A stretch of 64,000 nt of DNA from Haliclona indistincta (taxonomy: Eukaryota > Porifera > Demospongiae > Haplosclerida > Chalinidae), in NCBI GenBank assembly GCA_964017065.1, contig OZ024788.1:11966776-12030775 (forward strand), given 5' to 3'. Positions within the stretch are counted from its first letter, which is position 1. Every line of letters begins with the position of its first letter. Positions 56,332-64,000 of the stretch are shown piece after piece. The notes under the pieces are model-generated. The model did not search any database and was not told where the DNA came from. It saw nothing but the letters and a program-made list of their open reading frames with translations. Both the position numbers and the translations under genes were made by a program.

Positions 56332-56428
56332 GTGAAAAAAAAAGAACCAAAAGTAGTACTTACTGAGGGATTGAACCCAGCACACAACACTGCCATGCAC
56401 ACCACCTACCCACTGAGCCACCGAGACC
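56332..56428 (-). ncRNA. tRNA-like Pol III unit (SINE head or tRNA relic)
   Basis: Minus strand: GGTCTCGGTGGCTCAGTGGG has a good A box (TGGCTCAGTGGG); GGTTCAATCCC (56366-56376) is a good B box 38 bp further on; a run of T (56332-56341) could terminate transcription. Acceptor and T stems do not pair fully, so it is not a functional tRNA gene. Best read as a tRNA-derived SINE head or decayed tRNA. Confidence 0.5.
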
Positions 56429-56572
56429 TGACGCTTGCTTTGACTTGGAACGAGCCTTTATAGTAATATTCTTTTATAGTACACGTGCGCGGGCATGTCA
56501 CGTGCTTCCTGCCCGTGACGCAATACATCCGGACCTGGGATTGAGTGAACAAAGACAATCCCATAGCGATAT

Positions 56573-57022
56573 ACATAGCTCCGGCGCGAACTCTCACCTC
56601 GTTCCAGATTTCAATGTTATGCCCACTTCAGCTCATGTTTATTCCAATCGGTTGGCAAAAGCTGTTTCTGGCTGCAATAACTACGGCAAGCAACGTTTTA
56701 GCGACAATCTGACTGCTGCTATCGTCGTTTCTGATATCCAGGAATCCTTAAGACACTTTTCAACTGACTGACGTCGATTTTCGAAAAAGCTCCGTTTTGC
56801 AACTCGGCGGCAAAGCAACGCGCTTTTGAAAAAATCGACTTTTGAAAGTTTTCTAGATAGTAGAAACGATGATAGCAGCAGTCAGATTGACGCTACAACC
56901 TTGTTTGCTGCAGTTATTGCAGCTTGAAACAGCTTTTGCCCACCAATTGGAATAAACATGAGCTGAAGTGGGCGTAACATTGAAATCTGAACGAAGTACG
57001 AGTTCGCGCCGGAGCTATGTAT
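56573..57022. mobile_element. Long fold-back element
   Basis: Arms of about 160 bp: CATAGCTCCGGCGCGAACTC... at the left and the complement at the right, flanked by TATA on both sides. Centre about 100 bp with GAAAAAGCTCC/ CTTTTGAAAAAATCG words. No coding. Confidence 0.8.
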
Positions 57023-57202
57023 ACTGCTTATAACGATAGAATCACCGAAAATCAAAGACCCACGCTATAACCGATACATACTGTATAATTGACACTCACT
57101 GAATCCCAAATGCAATCCACACAATGTATAATAAACCCCTGACCAGAGGACACCTTCTCATTTTTTTGGGTCCCAAGTCCGCCTTAGAGAGGTTCCACTA
57201 TA

Positions 57203-57468
57203 CTTGGTTTCGCGACAGAGGCGTGATGGAATGTTCGCGCTGAATATAATGAGAAAAACGCACTATGACGAGGTGACCGCCTACTGTTGGACAGGGTCCA
57301 CGGATGAATTTCGCGAAAGTAAGAGAAGCTGACTGTAGATCAGTATATTGCCGCAAAATTTATCCGTGGACCCTGTCCAACAATAGGCGGTCACCTCGTC
57401 ATAGCGCGTTTTTCTCATTATATCAGCGTGAATATTCCATCACGCCTCTGTTGCGAAACCAAGTATAT
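57203..57468. mobile_element. Fold-back element abutting the pogo-like element
   Basis: Arms of about 105 bp starting CTTGGTTTCGCGACAGAGGC at the left, with a slightly diverged complement at the right, loop about 60 bp, TATA on both sides. A smaller fold-back (GGTTTGAAGAGA...TCTCTTCAAACC) follows at 57497-57590. Confidence 0.82.
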
Positions 57469-57655
57469 CTACTAACATCAGGCAGTTATATTACTACAGT
57501 GGTTTGAAGAGACCAGCCGTGTTTGATTGGTCAACGTATTACATGTACTTCTGCTTTGACTGTACGTGGTGTTGCAAGATCTCTTCAAACCGTTGTACAA
57601 TACACTACTTATAGCCACTGACTCACCACTACACTCAAAATAAGTTAGCTACAAT

Positions 57656-58198
57656 CAGGAGCCCATAACGAGAAGGAGCGTCCAACACTAATACATTTCC
57701 TCGGTACCAACCTATGACCAAAATCCTCAAGTAGAAAGTCCATATTTGGCAGACCAGGTCCAGCCCCTTGTAACAAGGCCACGCCACTGTCAAAACAATT
57801 GTTCGTTCTGTACGTACGTACATTATACGTGTAATTGTACGTCGCGTAAATGCCCAGTACCTTTTTGGCCTTTGGGGCGTTGTTGGATTGTCATGGTCAG
57901 CCGTGTGTGCCCGCTTCTGGCCCGAAAGAGGTGTAGTAGGTGTTGTTTCGACATCTACAACGCTGACAGCTGGTTCCATACTTCATGCACCGCGTACCGC
58001 TGAACTAGCACTCGATGGTACTCGTACTCGTGGTTGTGTACGTATGTTACTACGAAAACGAAGTAGCTATAGTTATGAATATCATTAATGTTAACCCAAC
58101 AGTTTACACAGCGGTCCCCATATATGGACTTCCTACTTAAGGATTTTGGTCATAGGTTGGTCCTGCACGTTGGACGCTCCTTCTCGTTATGGGCTCCT
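57656..58198. mobile_element. 543-bp hAT-type miniature element
   Basis: Inverted ends of about 30 bp perfect (AGGAGCCCATAACGAGAAGG...) extending, with a gap, through ACCAACCTATGACCAAAATC. 8-bp duplication GCTACAAT at 57648-57655 and 58199-58206. No transposase inside. Confidence 0.85.
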
Positions 58199-58610
58199 GC
58201 TACAATGTACATGACATGAGCAGCTGTTGACCAAGGAATGCAATATAAACTGTTTGAATAGTGTGCACATTATGGCCAAAGGGTCAATTACCTAGCTATA
58301 CAGTATAAACAAGCAATCATGGGAGGGCATTGCCATCCCTTGCCCTCCTTTAGATCCACCACTAGGACACTGCATACATCTCTCCACAGATGTGACAGTA
58401 CATAATTATTTGACATTAAAGTATGGTGCAAGTTACCTTGACTCTCAGTTGTATGATGACAGGTAGCTCTGCCAGATGGCTCTATTGGTAAATGAAAAAC
58501 AAAAATACAAATAAACGAATAGGCCTTTATCTAATTATTGTACCCATGAGACAATACAGTAGGCCACTGCACTTTGTATAAATTTTACACATAGCAAGCT
58601 GTATTTATAA
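58199..58610. other. No gene seen (3' flank of death-domain gene)
   Basis: No supported coding. On the minus strand this is the region after the stop codon at 58611. Confidence 0.5.
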
Positions 58611-59390
58611 TTATGACTTCTTACCGGCGGCAGCTGGGGGCTTGCTGCTACTAGTAGCAGAGTGTGGTGGATTGTTGGATGCTTTCTCTTTCATCCATTT
58701 TCTTATGGCAGAAACGGTTTCTTGCTCACCGATTGTCTCGAGAGCAATAATGATAGTATCCCATGTATACGATAGTTTCTGCTCCTTCTTCCATTGATCG
58801 AACACTTTACTGTAGAGTCGCTGGTGATCTCTGTACTGTTGCTCGAATGCCTCTAGTGTTGATGTATCGATATCCAACTGAATGCCTACTTCATACCACT
58901 TGGTTGGTGTCTTTGTAGCAACGTGAACCATCAGGTCAGCCATTGTAGGAGGCTGAGAAGAAACCACAGCAGAGTCTCCTGTATAACAACAACAATAATA
59001 TTATTATATGCACGGACAAAAATAATGAATACCTATAGGAACAGCCGAGCGTGATGGGCGGTTGACTGATGCTTGTGCAGACACAGAGCTGGTGTTATCT
59101 GTTGTATACGATTCAGTCACCATCTCCATCACTTTTTCTTCTAGATCTATTAGATCACAATCTCTGAATACTTGACACAATCGATTGTATGTGGTCCCTC
59201 TTCCTCCAAATTTCTGTTTCCATTTTCTCAGCATCGCCATCTTTCTAGCTGATACAGAATGTGTTGATTCTAGTATAGCAATCTCATCAGCTTCTGTTAG
59301 TCCCAGGAAAGGAGAGACTTCTCGCCAGTCAGTAATCAACATGGCAATCTTCGCCAAATGCACGTCTGAGCAGGGCCTGTCAGCTGTCAT
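58611..59390 (-). CDS. Two-exon gene, 241 aa, two death-fold domains
   Basis: Exon 1 59033-59390 (start MTADRPCSDVHLAKIAMLIT), intron 58979-59032 (54 bp, GTATTC...TATACAG), exon 2 58611-58978; total 726 bp, phase consistent. First death-like domain about residues 8-90: ITDWREVSPFLGLTEADEIA and LRKWKQKFGG with GTTYNRLCQVFRDCDLIDLE. Second about residues 130-220: MADLMVHVATKTPTKWYEVG, IQLDIDTSTLEAFEQQYRDH, VFDQWKKEQKLSYTWDTIII and AIRKWMKEK. The tail is Ser/Pro/Lys-rich. No signal peptide or membrane segment. The start is chosen at MTAD; an in-frame Met further upstream adds a sequence without domain character. Probably a cytosolic adaptor in cell-death or immune signalling (inference). No breaks seen. 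Confidence 0.8.
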
Positions 59391-60168
59391 GATTTTCGCC
59401 CGCCCAATGCGATATATGCAAAACCACGAGCCCCACCCACCGCACAAGAAAGAGATAGTGTGTGTTTTAGTAGCATACTGCATAGCATATCATTGGGTGA
59501 ATTACGCTCCGTACAGTACTAGCTAGCCACAGCCATGTATGATGCATGTGATCAAAAATAGTAATTAATGTGAAAGTCTGGAGAGTACATCAGAGCAAGC
59601 ATCAAAACAACAGAGGTAGCATAAAATAGCAAAAGCTAGCTATAGTACAAGTACGTTACCGAAATTAAATTAAGTTTGAAAGGTCATTTCTTGTTAGCTA
59701 GTTGTATGGTAGAATTCTATCTGTGTAGTGCTTTACATGAGGCAGGTAATTCTGTGAAAATTAATTTTCATGGGTATAAATAAAAATTAACTCAGTCACC
59801 ATGCAAGATTGAAAAGCACTGATGTTTCATGCTCAATATCTGAGGTAGTTAAAAGCATCTCTGTGCTACCTAGAATCAACCAGTCCTAGCTATACTAGTA
59901 TAATACTACATGTATGTCAACAAGTATAGTCATGGGCAGCTTGGTAGTCGAAATTTTTTACTATCTAAGCGACGCATAATAATTATTTATTTGCACGAAT
60001 GTCATCAAAAATAACACTCAATTTTGAAACAAAAAGTAAAATGAGAATGTACAATGCAATGTATAAGCATCACCATGATTGCTTAATTTAGCTCAAGTCA
60101 ATGACATCATTAGTTACTATAAGTGGAATGGCAAGGTGATGTTGCTATTTATAGAAACGAGGGTGTGG
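59391..60168. promoter_or_regulatory. Intergenic region; STAT polyadenylation signal
   Basis: Upstream of the death-domain gene and downstream of STAT (both minus). On the minus strand AATAAA lies at about 59984-59991 (GCAAATAAATAATT), about 180 bp after the STAT stop, and is a plausible poly(A) signal. No further gene seen. Confidence 0.45.
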
Positions 60169-60812
60169 TTACTGATGAGGTAATCCAGTAGGATCAAAGG
60201 CAGCAGAGAACTCTTCTCCAGTGCCATAAGGTCCGAGATTGATAGCACCAAGATCAGGCAAGATGGCGTCATTTAGTGCTGCTCCATTATAAGGCTGAGA
60301 GAGAGAGAGAAAGGAGGGAGAGAAAGGAGGGAGGGAGGGAGAAAGGACGGAGGGAGAGAGAAAGGAGGGAGGGAGAGAGAGAGAAAGGAGGAAGGGAGAG
60401 AGAAAGGAGGGAGGGAGAGAGAGAGAGAAAGGGAGAGAGAAAGGAGGAAGGAAGAGAGGGAGGGAGGAAGGAAGAGAGAAAGGAGGGAGGGAGAAAGAGA
60501 ATAGTAGGTTACTTACGACAGTAAATCTCACTGTACACAAGGACATGCTGTGAAAGCAAGCTTTGACGAGTGTTTTTAGACAGCTACAGCACTTTCATAC
60601 AAGTAATACAGGTGCATAAACATAGACAATAATTTTTTGAGATACATGTAGCTTCATGATTGCAAATTTCGTAAGTGCTGTTCGATCAACAAATTTATCG
60701 ATATTTGTCAGTAAGGCAATTCGAAATAAACAGGAACTTTTAACAAGTAGTAACACATGTAACACTACTGTTGACTCACAGGGACACTGACAGGAGCTGG
60801 TGTCTGAGGAGA

Positions 60813-60853
<41 letters not shown>

Positions 60854-60924
60854 AGGGAGGGAGGGAGGGAGGGAGGGAGGGAGGGAGGGAGGGAGGGAGG
60901 GAGGGAGGGAGGGAGGGAGGGAGG

Positions 60925-60981
<57 letters not shown>

Positions 60982-62923
60982 AGGGAGAGGGAGAGGGAGG
61001 AGGAGGAGGAGAGAGATGATAGCTGAATAATCATACAACATTATTATACGCACCCCAGCGAATGAGTACAATGAGGGGGCAGGGCTTGCTGGTGTGCTCA
61101 ATCCCATCCGACCCCTGTGAGAAAACAAGAGAAATACAACTTCAGTGAGAGACACATTCTTGCTGTACTCACATTAGTCTAGCCGCTAGCCCTCTTTTCG
61201 CTAATAATTAATGGGCGGGGTCACGGCAAGGCGAAAAGAGGGTCTAGCAAAACTCGCAAGTCAATGAGTTTCAACTGACCAATCAGATTTTTCGTGTATA
61301 TAGTAGCCCCAAAATGTTAAGGAGAAGGCGTGTACACGTGGTTTTCATTGCCATGTCGGTGTGTCAACAGTTAGCCACTGCTATTGAAAGGAAAGTTTGC
61401 ATGTCTTGGACACGGTCAGGGTGATCGCAGCTGAGAGACGACGTCGACGAGATGACAGGAGATTCTCTTGGCGAGCTGAATGAAAGAGGCTGAAGTGGCA
61501 AATACGGTCGAAACAAAGACCGTTGGGGAGCTTGAACAGAGTCAGGCTGCGGATGCCAGGGAGCAGGCGACGATGAAAATAGCTCTCTTCTTGCACCATT
61601 TTCATCCCTACACCTTGTCCTCTTTGCTAGTGGGGATATTCCAGTAGAGACTGCTGATGGCGATCGAAGACGCACGGAGGTTGTTGGAGTTACCATACCC
61701 GGCTGAGAATGACTGTGAACAAGGCTCTGAGAACCACGGTGACTCAACTTTGTTAACAGCTGTCTTTTAAGCTCGTCAAACTGCTGTTTTAGGCTGTTGA
61801 GACGAAGAAGTGTGCTTCTACAGTGGTGACACACGCTGTTGGTACAGAGATCTTCCTCCAACAGACTATTAACAACGTCTCCTAAATGTGTGCGCTGTCC
61901 AAGGCGGTCGTCTGACAAACGGTATGCTCTGCTAGGATCAACTAATTCTTCTTTGCATATTCCACACGCCATTACACTTTGACAGCAGCAGACTCAGCGC
62001 GTGCAGGCTGTACTGTGGCTAGTGCAAAACCCGCGAGCCTCACCCGCCACTTGAGGTAAGTGGTCGTGAACACTCCTTCTCAACATCAAAGAAACTCGAT
62101 TTCGTGCGAGTTTTGCTAGACCCTCTTTTCGCCTTGCCGTGACCCCGCCCATTAATTATTAGCGAAAAGAGGGCTAGCGGCTAGACTATACTCACATGTG
62201 ACTGCCGGGCATCATGATGTGAAGAGAAGCATCAACATAGCCGTCACCTCTCACCTCAGTAGCTGCAGATACAGGCACATGATGGTTACTAATAAACCAA
62301 CTACATGAGCTGTCAAATGTACGTTTGATAGCTACTGTGGGATTTCATGACAATGTGACTAAACTCACGTGGAGGAGAATAGTAGTTACCAAACACCTCA
62401 TCCTTTAACTTGTTAGGGAACAAGAATACCAGCTCAGTTAGATCATGTAGTCTGAGGGAGAGAGAGAGAGAGTGTGTGTGTGTGTGTGAGAGAGAGAGTA
62501 AGGAAGAGAGTGTGTGTAGAGTGAGAGAGTGTGTGTGAGAGACAGAGCGAGAAAGAGAGTGAGAGTGAGAAAGAGAGTGAGAGAGTGTGAGTGTGTGAGA
62601 GAGAGAGTGTGTGTGAGTGAGTGTGCGTGAGAGAGAATGAGTAAAAGTGGGCAGTGCTACCTACCTGTCAGCAAAGCTGCGAACAGAAAGATCGTGTTTT
62701 CCCCATGGAACTAGACGAAGAATCTGCTTATCTCCTAGTTCGTTTTCTGTTTGAGAGAGAAAATGAGTTTCAATTGCTTGTGATGTAGTGTTGGTCACCT
62801 GCTACCCATGTGACTGACACGCCCCCAGCCTCTGAGTCACTGAAGCGTATGAGGAACGTCCCCGGTTGAACCTGTAGCAACACATTCTGAGCTTCCGTCT
62901 TATCCATGAACCCATGGATCAGC

Positions 62924-62985
<62 letters not shown>

Positions 62986-63017
62986 GGGAGGGAGGGAGGG
63001 AGAGAGAGGGGGGGAGG

Positions 63018-63055
<38 letters not shown>

Positions 63056-63857
63056 CATATAATGCTACAGTTACACACATTAACTCACTCTTCCACCCAT
63101 TCCCGTTTTAACGTGGTCTTGATCAGATCAAGGTGTTTGTAGAACCACTCCCAGAATGTGAAGGTATGAGTACGCAGCTGGTCTCTACACATCTGCTGGC
63201 GAGTGACTGACATCTGCTTGATATCCTCCTCCATCCCTGAGACACACAATGATACATGTACACCATCACACTAACCACACCCACCTACACCCAGTAGTTT
63301 CCGACCCAGGTAGTCAAGGTTCTGATGAGTGAGACCACGCCCAGTGTGAGCCAGGAAATAGTAGCCGAGAGCATCAGCTACTTTAGGCCATGGTACGACC
63401 TCTGGGACTACAAACTGCTCTCGATTCTGCACAAGAGAGAGAGAACAGGATCGCCTCACACAGAGAAATAATGCTGTACCGCTTCAGCAAAGGCATTATC
63501 CCAGAAGATGGTTTCTTCAGCTGCGGTTGCTGAGTGACATGGACGATGACTACCGCTGGGAGAGATTGGCACTGCATGGACAGCAAGTAAGTCATAAACA
63601 AGAATACACCAGCTGCATGCCTACTGTACCTGAACAGGAACATTCATTCCTCCTCCTGCTATGCTGAAGTTCGACCGAAACAGCAAAGTAAACTTTTCTT
63701 CAGTGACAGTCTCAGCCGCCCTCCTCTCTGAGCTCCTCTTAATCTTCTTGAGTTGCATGAAATTGAAGTTGCACTGAAGAGTACCAGTTTGAGTATTGTA
63801 CTCCATAGTCTTCTGATTGTTGAGAATTTCACCATAGTTGATAACTGGTTGGTGACT
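60169..63857 (-). CDS. STAT: STAT transcription factor, 3' half (11 exons)
   Basis: Signal transducer and activator of transcription. Exons, 5' to 3': about 63630-63857, 63480-63571, 63285-63426, 63089-63236, 62799-62923, 62665-62746, 62369-62451, 62196-62262, 61054-61114, 60780-60803 (24-bp microexon) and 60169-60294. Splice sites are AG/GT and phases agree except inside exon 2 of this list. Seen: DNA-binding domain ([53 protein letters not shown]); linker ([34 protein letters not shown]); SH2 ([20 protein letters not shown] with the phosphotyrosine-binding Arg); GDGYV, the likely phosphotyrosine site; then a short Ser/Pro-rich activation tail ending GLPHQ. One base is missing in exon 63480-63571. 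The N-terminal and coiled-coil exons lie past the right edge. Confidence 0.9.
60296..60497. repeat. Purine-rich (GA/GGGA)n tract in a STAT intron
   Basis: About 200 bp of GAGA, GGGA and AAGG units; on the gene strand it is CT-rich and abuts the 3' splice site of the last exon. Confidence 0.97.
60815..61016. repeat. (GA)n-(GGGA)n-(GA)n-(GGGAGA)n microsatellite in a STAT intron
   Basis: Near-pure array of four blocks, with about 20 GGGA units in the centre. It lies about 12 bp from the acceptor of the 24-bp microexon. The mirror-symmetric purine run could form triplex DNA. Confidence 0.98.
61175..62188. mobile_element. 1014-bp Mutator-like element (9-bp TSD) in a STAT intron
   Basis: Perfect 84-bp terminal inverted repeats (61175-61258 and 62105-62188) starting TAGTCTAGCCGCTAGCCCTC, flanked by a 9-bp duplication TACTCACAT (61166-61174 and 62189-62197). 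Long ends plus a 9-bp TSD are the marks of Mutator-like elements. The ends also contain an internal hairpin (CCCTCTTTTCGC...GCGAAAAGAGGG). The TSD includes the STAT splice donor. Confidence 0.9.
61364..61972 (-). CDS. 202-codon zinc-finger-like open frame inside the Mutator-like element
   Basis: Starts [20 protein letters not shown] and has paired cysteines CGIC and, after about 45 residues, CTNSVCHHC. This gives a ZAD-like or other treble-clef pattern at residues 3-51, followed by a short heptad-like helix ([20 protein letters not shown]) and a Ser/Pro-rich tail to the stop. No transposase catalytic domain is present. It is uninterrupted and fully contained between the terminal repeats, so it may be a truncated first exon or an element-carried DNA-binding protein. 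Function unknown. Confidence 0.5.
   Translation of the reverse strand: MACGICKEELVDPSRAYRLSDDRLGQRTHLGDVVNSLLEEDLCTNSVCHHCRSTLLRLNSLKQQFDELKRQLLTKLSHRGSQSLVHSHSQPGMVTPTTSVRLRSPSAVSTGISPLAKRTRCRDENGARRELFSSSPAPWHPQPDSVQAPQRSLFRPYLPLQPLSFSSPRESPVISSTSSLSCDHPDRVQDMQTFLSIAVANC
62455..62640. repeat. (GA)n/(GT)n mixed microsatellite in a STAT intron
   Basis: Interspersed GAGA and GTGT runs; the GAGGGAGAGAGAG part touches the acceptor of exon 62369-62451. Confidence 0.95.
62925..63053. repeat. (GA)n/(GGGA)n microsatellite in a STAT intron
   Basis: About 130 bp of GA with GGGA interruptions, ending directly at the acceptor of the SH2 exon (62799-62923), so that on the gene strand the polypyrimidine tract is a pure CT repeat. 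Confidence 0.98.
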
Positions 63858-64000
63858 CTTGAGTTCATGAGAAGAAAGAGAAAATGAAGGCATAGCATTG
63901 CTTTACAGTATAATCACTGTACTGTATGGTAGCCTGGGTCTACTATTAGTCCATGAGCTTGAGGCCAAAATTTTGGCTTTTGGTATCATCTGGAGGGACT
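63858..64000 (-). other. STAT intron running off the right edge
   Basis: In-frame stops upstream of the DNA-binding exon and a CT-rich run (TTTTCTCTTTCTTCTCATGA) before AAG|AG suggest an intron; the exact acceptor is uncertain by 2 bp. Confidence 0.5.

Larger units (their letters stand above)
55991..56563. mobile_element. hAT-type miniature element with 41-bp tandem array and Pol III-like unit
   Basis: Inverted ends of about 48 bp starting GGGATTGGCTTTGTTCACTC at the left, with the complement at 56516-56563. ATAGCGATA lies on both sides (two extra bases at the left). Inside are a 41-bp tandem array (56109-56292) and a tRNA-like unit (56332-56428). Confidence 0.75.
54595..57200. mobile_element. 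TA-flanked pogo/Tc1-like element hosting nested repeats
   Basis: Ends CAGTGGAACCCCTCTTAGAG and, inward from the right, TAGTGGAACCTCTCTAAGGC, with TA at 54593-54594 and 57201-57202. Subterminal TATCGGTTATAGCGTG occurs inverted near both ends. Such CAGTGGAACCTCT termini are usual for pogo/Tigger-like elements. No transposase is seen; most of the interior is other elements: 54987-55285, 55357-55572, 55991-56563 and 56573-57022. Confidence 0.7.

Noticed and set aside
56332..56428. Functional tRNA gene
   Set aside because: Box A and B fit, but the acceptor and T stems do not pair.
60276..61030. Open frames of Arg-Glu-Gly or Ser-Leu-Pro repeats
   Set aside because: They are translations of GA/CT microsatellites in STAT introns.
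62906..63142. Arg-Glu-rich plus-strand open frame
   Set aside because: Microsatellite translation overlapping STAT exons on the other strand.
1..64000. CRISPR array
   Set aside because: Repeats here are transposons, hairpins, minisatellites and microsatellites; none shows regular repeats with unique spacers or cas genes.

Overview
The window reads as nuclear DNA of an early-branching animal, most likely a demosponge. This is inferred from style and gene content, not from a database match: host genes have very short introns (54 bp in one death-domain gene), and the host set is tandem death-domain proteins, an ankyrin-Roc-COR protein and a STAT. I see no bacterial operons, rRNA genes or CRISPR arrays. 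Most of the 64 kb is transposable elements, many nested, and in many cases the target-site duplication (TSD) or an empty-site paralogue is readable in the window.

Layout. 1-5.4 kb: broken BEL/Pao retrotransposon (minus strand, running off the left edge), itself hit by two TA-flanked insertions (1798-2735, carrying a decayed Crypton/ZMYM-type domain, and 4052-4406). 6.1-9.06 kb: a hairpin-ended repeat ('family R') carrying a TTAA-flanked piggyBac-like element and a copy of a related repeat ('family S'). 9.2-17.35 kb: a three-level nest, TA element > Ty3/Gypsy > intact-looking hAT. 18.4-19.5 kb: decayed P-element-like transposase. 19.9-27.8 kb: two further family S copies, the second split by a 3.6-kb TTAA transposon encoding a Kolobok-like transposase joined to a YqaJ nuclease domain. 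28.4-32.2 kb: second BEL/Pao relic lacking its integrase core. 32.4-37.7 kb: two more family S copies flanking a small multi-exon gene of unknown function (35.0-36.0 kb). 37.9-45.6 kb: ankyrin-Roc-COR pseudogene (minus) split by a Gypsy element and a TA element. 45.7-49.4 kb: repeats. 49.4-52.9 kb: the last exon of a death-domain gene, split by a 3.1-kb Ginger-like element (TGT...ACA ends, 4-bp TSD) whose terminal repeats are arrays of short palindromes. 53-58.2 kb: nested miniature and fold-back elements, a minisatellite and a Pol III-like unit. 58.6-59.4 kb: intact two-exon gene with two death-fold domains. 60.2-64 kb: 3' half of a STAT gene (11 exons resolved), with a Mutator-like element in one intron and CT-rich microsatellites at several 3' splice sites.

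The host genes point to cell-death and innate signalling (death domains, Roc GTPase, STAT). The remainder is a record of layered transposition. The strongest candidates for something undescribed are the R/S hairpin-ended repeat superfamily, the Ginger-like element with palindrome-array ends and unrecognised coding exons, and the transposase-YqaJ fusion.
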